Made by a program: the position numbers and the translations under genes. The notes beneath the pieces were generated by a model that saw only the letters and a list, made by a program, of their open reading frames with translations, was not told the DNA's origin and did not search any database. Shown piece after piece: positions 1 to 7,204 of a DNA stretch of 11,315 nt; the stretch's first letter is position 1; each line of letters begins with the position of its first letter. Source of the DNA: Pseudomonadota bacterium (GTDB taxonomy: Bacteria > Pseudomonadota > Alphaproteobacteria > Rhizobiales > Rhizobiaceae); assembly GCA_023399635.1 (NCBI GenBank), contig JAEWOP010000177.1, positions 1 through 11,315 of the forward strand, given 5' to 3'.

Positions 1-125
1 CCCATCAGCCCAAAACATCAAAGGAGAAACGCAAGAACTTGACCCCGACCAACAACACGAACGATACCTAAAGGCGGGTCAATTCTCGGTGGAAATGCCG
101 GGTCAGCTCTCAGTGGAAATCAACA
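1..125 (+). mobile_element. Right end of an IS21-family-like insertion sequence (partial)
   Basis: Two near-identical 21-base direct repeats close the segment, at 76-96 and 100-120, and the last bases read TCAACA, the complement of a TGTTGA terminus. Multiple short repeats just inside the tips are typical of IS21-family elements. A short open frame in frame 3 ends with TAA at 69-71 and could be the last codons of an IstB-type helper ATPase, but too little is present to prove it. The tip is placed at 125 because the disrupted neighbour's reading frame seems to end there. The rest of the element lies outside the window. The family assignment is from terminal architecture only. Confidence 0.6.
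76..120 (+). repeat. Two 21-bp subterminal direct repeats of the IS end
   Basis: The copies at 76-96 and 100-120 share 18 of 21 bases (they differ at repeat positions 7, 8 and 13) and are separated by three bases. Both begin GGGTCA and end GTGGAAAT. In IS21-type elements such repeated blocks near the tips are the likely binding sites for the IstA transposase. Confidence 0.75.
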
Positions 126-521
126 CATTTCGATCTTCATCTCTGCAGTTTCGTCCCCTCGGACCTGTTTCTCCCATCGTATCGCGAGATCGAGCCTGTT
201 TCCGGCACGTTCACCCTGCACGGCTCCGGTACCCTCGGGACCAGAATACTGTCCGGAAATGCGGCTGCCATCAACCGTGATATCGGCCGATAGATCTCGG
301 CTAATTAAGACCAGCGCAGTGCAACGCCCGTTCATTTTCAAGGATGCTGCGCCAGCTTCTGTTTCAAGTCTGCACTTAATGCCGACCCTGTCGCCGTTCA
401 GACGGACATACTCACCGCTCCCTTGCCATTCACCGGAGAATTGCTCCAGGCCTTCCTGAGCGGCTGCGGCTGGCGCCAAGGAGGCGACTGCTGTTGTGAT
501 GATAGCCAGCCTGCCAAGCAT
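120..521 (-). pseudogene. Small secreted protein gene, 3' end truncated by the IS
   Basis: The start is the ATG at 519-521, chosen because AAGGAG stands about 7 bases upstream and the product then opens with a signal peptide: positively charged MLGR, a hydrophobic stretch, and a likely cut after AAAAQ near residue 20. An upstream ATG at 743 in the same frame would bury the signal. The mature part contains GEWQGSGEYVRLNGDRVGIKC and a pattern of alternating beta-like strands, as in small periplasmic lipocalin-like proteins; I cannot name the family. Reading ends MKIEM, then TGT TGA, and those last two codons are the IS tip. The original C-terminus, probably a few dozen residues, is therefore lost. 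It is divergent from the lipoprotein remnant at 660. Confidence 0.7.
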
Positions 522-659
522 GTAGCTCTCCTTTCCATTATCGAACTTGGAAAACGTGAAGCCGTTCCCGATCAACGGCGGCAGACGAAGTGAAGATGCG
601 AGATTGACACCTACGGTTGAAGAAGGCCCGTTTGACCGGGGCTTTGATGCGGGAGCGAT

Positions 660-984
660 ATGAAGATCCAAGTCATACGCTAGCTGTAGCGCTAGCACTG
701 ACAGCGTGCGCAAAGCGCCCAGACGCCATCGTGCGGCTGACATCCCGATGCAAGCTTACACTTCCTATTCGTGTCAGGAGCTGTCGGTCGAGCTTGCCAA
801 GGAGAAGGCAACTCTTTCCGCCGTTTCGAAAAAACAGAACGATGCTGCCACAGGCAATGCCATGGGGGTCTTTCTGATCGGCGTGCCGATGTCGTCGATC
901 TTCGAAGGAGACAACGAAGGCAACGTCGCCGTAGCGAATGGCAAGGTTCAAGCGATAGAATCTGCGAGGATCAGCAGGAAGTGC
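660..984 (+). pseudogene. Frameshifted small lipoprotein gene of a rhizobial type
   Basis: ATG at 660-662 follows GGGAG with good spacing, but its frame hits TAG at 681-683. Shifting frame near 676-680 restores LAVALALTACAKRPDAIV, a hydrophobic signal with a lipobox (LTAC) whose Cys would be lipidated. A second shift near 732-736 restores ADIPMQAYTSYSC and the following polar helix (QELSVELAKEKATLSAVSKK), then a Gly/Val-rich segment and an end resembling ISRKC. Each break is explained by one lost base, for example GCG CTA at the first and GTG CCG GCT at the second. The normal stop after the final Cys is also missing. I recall similar short lipoproteins in rhizobia; their function is unknown. 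The piece lies tail to tail with the ligase remnant. Confidence 0.72.
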
Positions 985-1059
985 TCTTCCGCTGCTGCTC
1001 AAACACCGCCGCAGCGATCGCGCAGGGGACTTATATTGGCAACGGCTAACCGGCCAATC

Positions 1060-1503
1060 GTATACTTCCGCCCAGTCTGCCTCCTCACGCAACCCCTTGA
1101 ATGAGGCGTGGCGTAAAGTGCCGGTATGGGTCCAAGCACGGTATTCGATTTCCGCGGTGAGCGACGGTCCGGTCATCACCAGGTTCTTGCCCTGCACGCT
1201 GACCACCGGGACCCGGGTCTTGAGTTTGTCGAGCTGCTTCTTCTGCCGACGAGCCTCATCACGCTTGAAGCCGGTCCCGACGCTTCCGACGTAATTCCAG
1301 CCGTCACGGTAGCGAGCGGCAAGGAGAAGGCTGGCGATTGCTCCAGGCAGCGCAGTAGATGGCTCGTAGCCGACGATTACGAATGTGTCGCTCTGGACGC
1401 ACTTGATCTTCAACCGATTGCCGGTGCGACCTGAGCGGTAGCAGCGGTTCCGGTTCTTGGCGATGATGCCTTCGAGTTCGTGGGAGCACGCATGCGCCAA
1501 CAG
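1060..1503 (-). pseudogene. C-terminal fragment of a LigD-type ATP-dependent DNA ligase
   Basis: The frame holds the late nucleotidyltransferase motifs, LEGIIAK (motif IV) and LKIKC (motif V), followed by the OB-fold part: IVGYEPST, YVGSVGTGF, LDKLKT, IAEIEYRAW-like AEIEYRAW, and LRHASFKGLRE. This is characteristic of the ligase domain of bacterial end-joining ligases (LigD and its Ku-associated relatives). Everything before motif IV is absent, including the catalytic Lys motif, so it cannot form the ligase-adenylate and must be inactive. Homology begins around 1503 and fades near 1060, although the frame stays open from about 1779 down to 673 without ligase-like sequence on either side. No Ku gene is visible. 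It is a relic, presumably left by a deletion or rearrangement. Confidence 0.8.
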
Positions 1504-1509
1504 GGACGC

Positions 1510-1959
1510 GACCGACCTCAGAAAGGGTCGGCTTAAACTCTGATACTCTTTGCTACAATCCCGCCTATCGGTTGGACAATCTGGGCGGGGCGAAATGCAA
1601 CAGGCGCACCGGAATCCCCAGAGGGTTGCAGTCTCGGCCGGCTTCAGTATGCCCGTGTAACCAACCGCCGGAACAGTCCTCGTTCTGTATCCGGCTGAGG
1701 AATGCAGCGTCGGATTAGTCTGATCATACGCGCTCGGTAGCGCCGCTCTCGAAGAGCCTTGGTTCTCTATGGCCAGAGCTCAATATAAAACGGCCCGGCC
1801 TGTGCCAGATCCATTTGCTGCTTATGCAGCGTAAACTTCTTGAGGCATTGTGCCGCTTGGCGTGGAGCCGGTCCCTCTCCGCTTGTTTCCATACAACGGT
1901 CGTCATCGCGAGTAACGGTCAAAGTGCGTCCTCTCAACGCTGCAAATCTCTACGCCTGT
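1510..1959. other. About 450 bp without a supportable gene
   Basis: Short open frames exist on both strands here, but none shows a good ribosome site plus a recognisable or coding-like product. An imperfect inverted pair, CCGACC and GGTCGG with an 8-base gap, lies near 1512-1531, next to the broken 5' edge of the ligase fragment. The segment is probably decayed sequence. No clear terminator is visible downstream of the methyltransferase gene that ends at 1960. Confidence 0.5.
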
Positions 1960-3054
1960 CTACGCGGTCCCCCAGATCGTCTGGGCGGTCTTCACCACCA
2001 GTTCGAGCTTGCGCCGCTGGTCTTCCTCGGTGATCGCATTGCCGTGCTCGGTCGATGCGAAACCGCACTGGGGTGCAATTCCTAGCTGATCCATGTCCAC
2101 GTACTGGGAGGCCGCGTCGAATTGCTTGCGCAGCCAGTCGATCGATTCCAGTTCCGCCGTCTTCGTGGTGATGAAGCCGGCCATGATGCGCTTCTTGCCC
2201 TTCGGCAGAAGCTTCAGCGGCTCCAGTCCGCCTGCACGGTCGGTATCATACTCCATGAAATAGATGTCGACGCTGGTCTTGTTGAAGATGGCGTCAGCCG
2301 CTGCGTCATAGCCGCCGGTGGCCGCGAAGGTGGAGCGGAAATTGCCGCGGCACATGTGCATGCCGATCACCATGTCGGATGGCCGATCCTTGATTGCTTC
2401 TTCCAGCATCCAGGCATAGCGATCGATCAGCCAGTCGGGATCCTGGCCCATGGCCTTGCGTTGCTCCCGCTGCTTCGGGTCACCGAGATAGGCAAAGAAG
2501 ATATCGTCGAGCTGCAGGTAGCGGCAGCCGGCCGCGTAATAGGCGGCGACGGCCTGGCGATAGGTCTCGGCGATGTCGGCAAAGAGCACATCGGGATCCT
2601 TGTACTCGGCAGGACGCACGTCGGCCGGATCGGTGCGAAAATGGACGCAGGACGGACCGGGAATGGAGATCTTGGGGCAGACACTGGTGTGGTCCTTCAC
2701 GAAGGCGAAGTGCTCGAGCATCGGGTGGTCCTTCGGGAAGCCGAGCTTGCCATTGATCACCGGATGCACCGGCGGGATCTGCGTGCCGTGAAACTGCACG
2801 CCCTCGCCGCGGGTCTCCATGTCCATGCCGTCAAGCATGCCCATGAAGTCGAAATGCCAGAAGGCGCGGCGTGCTTCGCCGTCGGTGACAACCTTCAGGC
2901 CGACCTCTTCCTGCATCTTGATGAGGTTCGGGATCTCCGCATCTTCGATGGCGCGCAGGGTCGCCGCATCGGCGCCGACGGCACGTGCCTCTGCGATGGC
3001 GTGCGGGCGAAGAAGGCTGCCGACATGGTCAGCGCGAAAAGGTGGTGTCGCCAT
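1960..3054 (-). CDS. Stand-alone MetE C-terminal-like, zinc-dependent methyltransferase
   Basis: The 364-residue product matches only the catalytic C-terminal half of cobalamin-independent methionine synthase (MetE; full MetE is about 750 residues), the family often labelled methyltetrahydropteroyltriglutamate-homocysteine methyltransferase-like (compare YxjG/YxjH). The expected zinc ligands are present: His233 and Cys235 in GMHMCRGN, Glu268 in YFMEYD, Cys330 in APQCGFAS. The N-terminal RADHVGSLLRP and the LQLDD motif near 181-185 also fit the TIM-barrel family. ATG at 3052-3054 has CCGGAGGAG just upstream. It should be cytoplasmic and transfer a methyl group to a thiol such as homocysteine; the methyl donor cannot be read from sequence. 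No riboswitch was recognised upstream. It appears monocistronic. Confidence 0.9.
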   Translation of the reverse strand: MATPPFRADHVGSLLRPHAIAEARAVGADAATLRAIEDAEIPNLIKMQEEVGLKVVTDGEARRAFWHFDFMGMLDGMDMETRGEGVQFHGTQIPPVHPVINGKLGFPKDHPMLEHFAFVKDHTSVCPKISIPGPSCVHFRTDPADVRPAEYKDPDVLFADIAETYRQAVAAYYAAGCRYLQLDDIFFAYLGDPKQREQRKAMGQDPDWLIDRYAWMLEEAIKDRPSDMVIGMHMCRGNFRSTFAATGGYDAAADAIFNKTSVDIYFMEYDTDRAGGLEPLKLLPKGKKRIMAGFITTKTAELESIDWLRKQFDAASQYVDMDQLGIAPQCGFASTEHGNAITEEDQRRKLELVVKTAQTIWGTA

Positions 3055-3195
3055 TGCACTCCTCCGGTTGATGTCGCGGAAGTGGGGTTCATCTCACTAG
3101 TCCCGTCTGTGTCGTCGACGGAAACTGCCTTGCCCATAGCACACGGAGATCGGAAACAGAACAGCACTCGATCTTCAGGATTTGGCTGATATTGG

Positions 3196-3245
3196 TTGCT
3201 AGCCAGCCGGCATTAACAGCCAACCGAAAGCCTCTTGCTAGCCAG
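3196..3245 (+). repeat. Direct repeat TTGCTAGCCAG, two copies
   Basis: Identical 11-mers lie at 3196-3206 and 3235-3245, 39 bases apart start to start, about 140-190 bp upstream of the MetE-like start codon. They could be operator half-sites for the minus-strand gene or chance repeats; no regulator family is suggested by the motif. Confidence 0.4.
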
Positions 3246-3356
3246 AGTTATCTGACCTTAGGTCGGATGGGGTCCAGCGCATCGCACATGCATTCGAACC
3301 ACGCCCTATTCTTGGTCGTTCCCAACGAACTCGCGGCGGGCAGATGGGAATTTTGC

Positions 3357-3420
3357 GGCCTTCAGGCCTCCACGCTCCGGGAACCCTTCCGGGTTGCTCC
3401 CCACTAGCCAGGCGTGCCTG
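3357..3420. repeat. Cluster of three short palindromes, possible rhizobial mosaic repeat
   Basis: Three tight dyads follow one another: GGCCT-TC-AGGCC (3357-3368), AACCC-TTCC-GGGTT (3382-3395) and CAGGC-GT-GCCTG (3409-3420). Successive palindromic units in a gene-free spacer recall the RIME/A-B-C mosaic intergenic elements described in Sinorhizobium and relatives. I infer that class from structure and have not matched a consensus. It could also act as a bidirectional transcript end between the cupin side and the methyltransferase leader. Confidence 0.45.
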
Positions 3421-3516
3421 ACGCGCGACCACGACGATTGACTCGCTCCCAATCTTGTCACTGAAACCAGCTTCAAGCGAGGAGCAGTACTATCTGACGG
3501 ATATCAGGTTCGGCGT

Positions 3517-3834
3517 CTAAAGCATGATCGTTAGCAGCAGCGTGGAATCCACGCGAGCCGTTAACGCATGTCGGGCCCCGCCCTCCAGGAAAACCCACTC
3601 GCCCGCCCTAAGCTGGATCTCCCGTGTCTCAAGGCGAAGAACGACATCACCACTGATGCAGTAGAGGGTAAACTCCTTCGGAACCTGGTGCCAAGGTATC
3701 TCGCGTTCCGCTTGAACGACAAGCCGGACCGCTTCGAAGGATGATGTCTTCACCAGGGCTGCGGTACGGGTGGGGCTGAACTGCTCATCCCGCAGAGCGA
3801 TCACCTCTCCCGGCTTCGCATGAGACAATGCCAT
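3517..3834 (-). CDS. Small single-domain cupin protein
   Basis: This 105-residue protein is one cupin barrel. Cupin motif 1 is around 45-62 (IPWHQVPKEFTLYCISG) with His49 and Glu54; the usual second His of HxH is Val51. Motif 2 is around 76-92 (LRAGEWVFLEGGARHAL) with His89. Three of the four classical metal ligands are thus present, so metal binding is possible but not assured. The ATG at 3832-3834 has GGAG 8 bases upstream. It lies 43 bp after the CBS-domain gene on the same strand and is probably co-transcribed with it. It may be a small-molecule or metal-binding sensor or stabilising protein; no reaction can be assigned. Confidence 0.85.
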   Translation of the reverse strand: MALSHAKPGEVIALRDEQFSPTRTAALVKTSSFEAVRLVVQAEREIPWHQVPKEFTLYCISGDVVLRLETREIQLRAGEWVFLEGGARHALTARVDSTLLLTIML

Positions 3835-3877
3835 ACGTCTTTCTCCAACTCGATTTCGGCCTCCGCCGGCTGGTGCC

Positions 3878-4321
3878 TCAGTGATAGCTTATGCACATCA
3901 CGTAGTCTCGCAAAAGTGCTTCCTCTTGCTCCACCTCCCCCATCAGTGCTTGCAGCACATCAGGTGCAGACAGAACGCCCAGCGGGCGACGCCGGTCGTC
4001 AACCCCAGGGACGTTTTTCAGTTTCTTGTCCTTCATCGCTTGCCAAATCTCGTTCAGCCGATCACCAGGGTTACAATCAGCCACTGCTTTCGTCATCGCG
4101 GCCGCCACACCCATAGTGCAAGTCGATCCGCAGCAGTGACTGATCTGCGCAACCACATCAGACTTCTTCGCGACGCCGGCAAGAACGCCCTGGCTGTCGC
4201 AGACAACAACCATATCCAATCTGTTATCGCGCAGCAGGCGAGCCGCTTCCGTAACGGGTGCATCCTCTTGGATGGCGATCAAACGTGAGCTAGCCTCCGC
4301 CAGCAATCGATCAACGAGCAT
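3878..4321 (-). CDS. Tandem CBS-domain protein with Cys-containing linker
   Basis: The 147-residue product has two CBS domains (about 8-60 and 75-128), the paired fold that usually binds adenosyl nucleotides as an energy or redox sensor. MVVVCDSQGVLAGVAKKSDVV and PLGVLSAPDVLQAL are the typical closing strands of each half. Between them lies HCCGSTC (His62, Cys63, Cys64, Cys68), a possible metal or thiol switch; relatives I recall keep a similar HCxGxxC stretch. The tail GEVEQEEALLRDYV is family-like. The start is ATG at 4319-4321; a TAG six codons upstream rules out an extension. The Shine-Dalgarno is weak (GGCGG), and a short ORF with a strong one overlaps this start. It is the first gene of a likely two-gene unit with the cupin. 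Confidence 0.88.
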   Translation of the reverse strand: MLVDRLLAEASSRLIAIQEDAPVTEAARLLRDNRLDMVVVCDSQGVLAGVAKKSDVVAQISHCCGSTCTMGVAAAMTKAVADCNPGDRLNEIWQAMKDKKLKNVPGVDDRRRPLGVLSAPDVLQALMGEVEQEEALLRDYVMCISYH

Positions 4322-4479
4322 GAGACACCGCCAGACCTAGAGTGACGCCGTATCACCCGGCGCAGGTTCTGCTCCTCGTTTTTCCAGATACCTGCTCCGA
4401 GCGCAGTCTCCGCTACTTTGGCGTCGAATTTGATGTAGCCAGCAGGCTGGTGTGGCCAGGATAACGGATGGCCGCGCAT
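4279..4479 (-). CDS. Possible short ORF overlapping the CBS gene start (doubtful)
   Basis: A 66-codon frame starts at ATG 4477-4479 behind a strong GGAGG about 7 bases upstream and ends inside the CBS gene, 43 bases past its start codon. The product contains GYIKFDAKVAETALGAGIWK but matches nothing I know. It may be a leader whose translation opens the weakly signposted CBS start, a decayed gene end, or chance. Confidence 0.22.
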   Translation of the reverse strand: MRGHPLSWPHQPAGYIKFDAKVAETALGAGIWKNEEQNLRRVIRRHSRSGGVSCSLIDCWRRLAHV

Positions 4480-4634
4480 TCGGAAACCTCCAGCTAAAGA
4501 AGCCGGCGTGATAAAGTGACTTTGGTCCGCTTGCAGTCACAGACGTGCAGCCTGCAGCGGGCTATGGACCATCCACCGGCGCACACCTCTGTAGAAGCAG
4601 GGCATGTTCGTCCAACTTCACTCAGGTCCGGCAG
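4480..4634. other. Spacer between ilvD and the CBS unit
   Basis: No gene is seen. Together with the doubtful ORF it forms the roughly 310-bp spacer 4322-4634, which must hold the promoter of the CBS-cupin unit. No FNR/NnrR-type TTG-N8-CAA box was found in it. Confidence 0.5.
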
Positions 4635-6308
4635 TCAGCCTGTCACGGCCCCTTCATTCGCTGGACGCGCAAGCATAGCGAACTTTCCGAGAACTCCACG
4701 AGTATATCGAGGTGCCGGTCGTTGCCATAAGCTTCGCCGCCTTGCGATCTCCCCGTCGTCTAGCTCAAGACTGAGCAGGTGCTGTTCAGCATCGATGGTG
4801 ATAAGATCTCCGTCTTCCACCAAGGCGATCGCACCGCCGTCGTAAGCTTCCGGAGTAACATGGCCGACAACCAGGCCCCATGTGCCCCCCGAGAAGCGCC
4901 CATCGGTAATCAGTGCGACACTGTCACCCAGACCGCGGCCGATGATGGCGGCGGTAGGGGCGAGCATTTCAGGCATACCCGGTCCGCCCCTTGGACCGAG
5001 ATAGCGAAGAACCAGAACATCTCCAGGCTTGATTTGATCGGCGAGAATGGCCGCCATTGCGGCTTGCTCATCGTTGAAGACCCTCGCCGGACCTCTAATC
5101 TTCGTCCTCTTCAGCCCCGTGATCTTGGCGACGGCGCCCGCCTCAGCAAGATTTCCTTTGAGGATTGCAAGGTGGCCCTCGCGGTAGAGTGCTCGCTCGA
5201 TCGGCATGATGACGTCCTGGTCGAGCCGCAGTTGATCCGAGATCCCCGCCAGTTCTTCCTCAAGCGTTTTGCCGGTTATCGTCACGCAGTCGCCGTGCAA
5301 CAAGCCGGCGCTCAGCAGCACCTTTAGAACCTGTGGAACCCCGCCTGCCGCATGAAGATCGACCGCCATGTAGCGGCCGGAGGGCTTCAGGTCACAGATC
5401 ACCGGAACCTTACGCCGCACACGCTCGAAGTCATCCAACGTCCACTCAACTTCCGCGGCATGGGCGATTGCCAGATAGTGGAGCACGGCGTTCGTCGATC
5501 CGCCTGTCGCCATGATTAGTGCTACGGCATTTTCGATGGACTTGCGAGTGACGATGTTCCGAGGCTTGATGCCTTGCTTGACTGCGTCCACCAAGATTTT
5601 GGCAGATTGGGCAGCGCTTCGCAGTTTCTCCTCGTCGGGGTTCGCCATGTTGGCAGATCCCAGGAGGGACATTCCCAAAGCCTCGAAGGAAGAGCTCATG
5701 GTGTTGGCCGTGTACATGCCACCACAGGAACCCGTAGTCGGACAGGCATTGCGTTCGATGCCTTCGAAATCTTCGGCTGCCATCGTCCCTGCCATGTAGG
5801 ATCCCACGGCTTCAAAAGCCGAAACGATGGAAAGCGGCTCTCCCTTCCAATAGCCTGGTTAGATGGTTCCTCCGTAGACATAGATCGCGGGAACATTGGC
5901 ACGCAGGATGCCGATCATCCCACCTGGCATGTTCTTGTCACAACCGCCCAGCACCAAAACGCCATCCATCCATTGGCCCTGCACCGATAACTCGATACAG
6001 TCGGCGATAACCTCCCGTGAGACCAGCGAATACTTCATGCCTTCGGTGCCCATCGCCATGCCGTCGGAGATGGTGGGGGTCCCAAAGATCTGGGGGTTTG
6101 CGCCAGCCGCCTTTATGGCTGCAACTGCTGCATCGGCCAAGGGCTGCAGGCCGGCATTGCAGGGCGTGATGGTGGAATGACCATTGGCAACGCCAATCAT
6201 TGGCTTGTCGAAATCCTCCTTCGCATAGCCTAGGGCGTAGTACATCGCCCGGTTCGGTGATCGGGCTATCCCTTCAGTGATGTTTCTGGAACGATCGTTG
6301 TGCGGCAT
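4635..6308 (-). pseudogene. ilvD: Dihydroxy-acid dehydratase interrupted by one in-frame stop
   Basis: IlvD dehydrates 2,3-dihydroxy-acids to 2-oxo acids in valine, leucine and isoleucine synthesis. The frame 6308 to 4635 is 557 codons, a normal length, and is continuous except for TAA at 5859-5861 (codon 150). There the family has Lys in GGTIKPG, so a single A-to-T change (AAA to TAA) explains it. Fe-S cysteines are present: Cys50 (TPCNAG), Cys123 (GGCDKNMPGG) and Cys195 (TGSCGGMYTANT). GGSTNAVLHY and DGRFSGGTWG also match the family. The start at 6306-6308 has GGAGGGAG upstream. The rest of the frame looks undamaged, so the mutation is recent or is a sequencing error. The only restarts downstream (GTG 5807, ATG 5795) lack a clear ribosome site and would lose two Fe-S ligands. 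Confidence 0.92.
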
Positions 6309-6537
6309 GCCAGGCTCCCTCCAAAGCTTTCATGAGCGAAACGAGCTTTCACGGACCCGGTTCCCGTACAGCAAACTGACGGAGCGCAGCTTATGACGTC
6401 TAGAGAACGAGCCAACTTCGGCCCCGATCAAGAGGCACTAAATGGCTCTCATGTCGGCTGCAACGAAAGCCCGACCTCTTAACTGAAACTGAGCATCATG
6501 ATCTACAGCGCGCATTTCGCAGTTTGCCCAGTCTGGC
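6309..6537. other. Spacer upstream of ilvD
   Basis: About 230 bp with no supportable gene. It should contain the ilvD promoter and leader on the minus strand; no attenuator-like run of branched-chain codons or clear terminator was recognised. Confidence 0.45.
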
Positions 6538-6813
6538 TCAGATGACGCCCAGCGCGTCCATGGCCTGAGCTACCTTGACGAAACCGGCAACATTGGCCCC
6601 AAGCACGTAGTCGCCTGGAGCGCCGGATTCTTCTGCCGTTTCTGCGCAGGTATCGTGGATGTTGCGCATGATGGTTGCGAGGCGCGTCTCCGTCTGCTGG
6701 AATGTCCAGCTGTCGCGGGATGCGTTCTACTGCATTTCTAAAGCCGAGGTTGCGACACCACCGGCGTTGGCAGCCTTCCCTGGCGCAAACAGCACACCTG
6801 CCTCTTGAAAGTC
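6538..6813 (-). pseudogene. gdhA: C-terminal remnant of glutamate dehydrogenase with internal TAG
   Basis: Read on the minus strand to TGA at 6538-6540, the frame gives [19 protein letters not shown], then ATSALEMQ, a stop, NASRDSWTFQQTETRL, and finally DYVLGANVAGFVKVAQAMDALGVI. This is the C-terminal end of hexameric NADP-type glutamate dehydrogenase, whose hallmark is [20 protein letters not shown]. The stop is TAG at 6727-6729 where Gln (CAG) is expected. Homology ends near 6813 and the frame closes at 6829, so about 80% of the gene is gone. The break lies within about 10 bases of the NnrR-type box of the next operon. It is same-strand with ilvD, so the two may once have neighboured each other as amino-acid genes. 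Confidence 0.85.
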
Positions 6814-6823
6814 TTCTTCCAAC

Positions 6824-6864
6824 TTGCGTTATCGCAAATACTCGAGTGGCTGGCGCGGTAAATA
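6824..6864 (+). promoter_or_regulatory. NnrR/DNR-type operator and promoter of the DUF6522-hemerythrin unit
   Basis: TTGCG-TTAT-CGCAA at 6824-6837 is a perfect palindrome of the TTGCG-N4-CGCAA type bound by NO-responsive FNR/CRP regulators (NnrR, DNR/NNR). A TAAATA at 6859-6864 lies 31 bp from the operator centre. This is the spacing expected of a class II activated promoter with the operator at -41.5, predicting a transcript start near 6871-6872, 27 bp before the ATG at 6899. The regulator itself is not in the window. Confidence 0.8.
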
Positions 6865-6898
6865 GAAGGCAAAGGCTGCGTGCTTCAGGACACCGAGA

Positions 6899-7174
6899 AT
6901 GAAGATCGAATACAATGAAGCCGGTGATGTGATATTGGATCCGGAAGAACTCGCGAGCCAGTTCAACCTCACCTCCGAGACCTTGCGCCGCTATCTCGGC
7001 CTAGGACTGGTGGCAAGCACTATCGAACGCGGCGAAGGTGATGACCGTGGCAAGACGCGCCTTACCGTCAGGGTTGGCAACCGCATCTGGCAGGTGATCG
7101 AAGAACGAGGATCAATCGTTCATCCGGAAAAACGGGTTTTGGGTGCCATTGCACCGCTTAAGCCGGCGCCGTAA
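6899..7174 (+). CDS. DUF6522 family protein
   Basis: The 91-residue protein has the layout I associate with DUF6522: a short N-terminal element ending in DVILDPEELASQF, a helical LTSETLRRYLGLGLV segment (about 23-40) that resembles one winged-helix-like turn, then ERGEGDDRGKTRLTVRVGNRIW (about 43-65), the conserved acidic-to-basic stretch. There is no signal peptide or membrane segment, so it is likely cytoplasmic. The function is unknown; members commonly sit beside denitrification or hemerythrin genes. Its start follows the operator at 6824 by about 60 bp, and a hemerythrin gene follows after 30 bp, so the two are probably co-transcribed. The ribosome site is modest (AGGA about 10 bases upstream). 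Confidence 0.82.
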   Translation: MKIEYNEAGDVILDPEELASQFNLTSETLRRYLGLGLVASTIERGEGDDRGKTRLTVRVGNRIWQVIEERGSIVHPEKRVLGAIAPLKPAP

Positions 7175-7204
7175 CCTCTCCACAATCCACGAAAGTACAC
7201 GAAA

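Larger units (their letters stand above)
3055..3516. other. 460-bp intergenic region
   Basis: No gene is supportable here. The part next to 3054 should hold the promoter and leader of the MetE-like gene on the minus strand. Noteworthy contents are an 11-bp direct repeat (3196-3206 and 3235-3245), a 7-bp inverted pair TTGGCTG/CAGCCAA (about 3182-3188 and 3218-3224), and a cluster of three palindromes (3357-3420), listed separately. Confidence 0.6.

Noticed and set aside
522..743. 74-residue N-terminal extension of the secreted protein at 120-521
   Set aside because: The extension has no family character and would bury a good signal peptide that has its own AAGGAG site.
673..1500. A full 275-residue protein containing the ligase piece
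   Set aside because: Only the part down to about 1060 resembles a ligase; the rest is antisense to the lipoprotein remnant and reads as noise.
2122..3189. 355-codon open frame on the plus strand
   Set aside because: It is the antisense shadow of the MetE-like gene, whose zinc ligands, ribosome site and family match are all on the minus strand.
3055..3200. SAM-II type riboswitch upstream of the MetE-like gene
   Set aside because: I looked for the SAM-II pattern seen upstream of alphaproteobacterial methionine genes and saw neither the conserved GCTAAA-like segment nor the paired stem.
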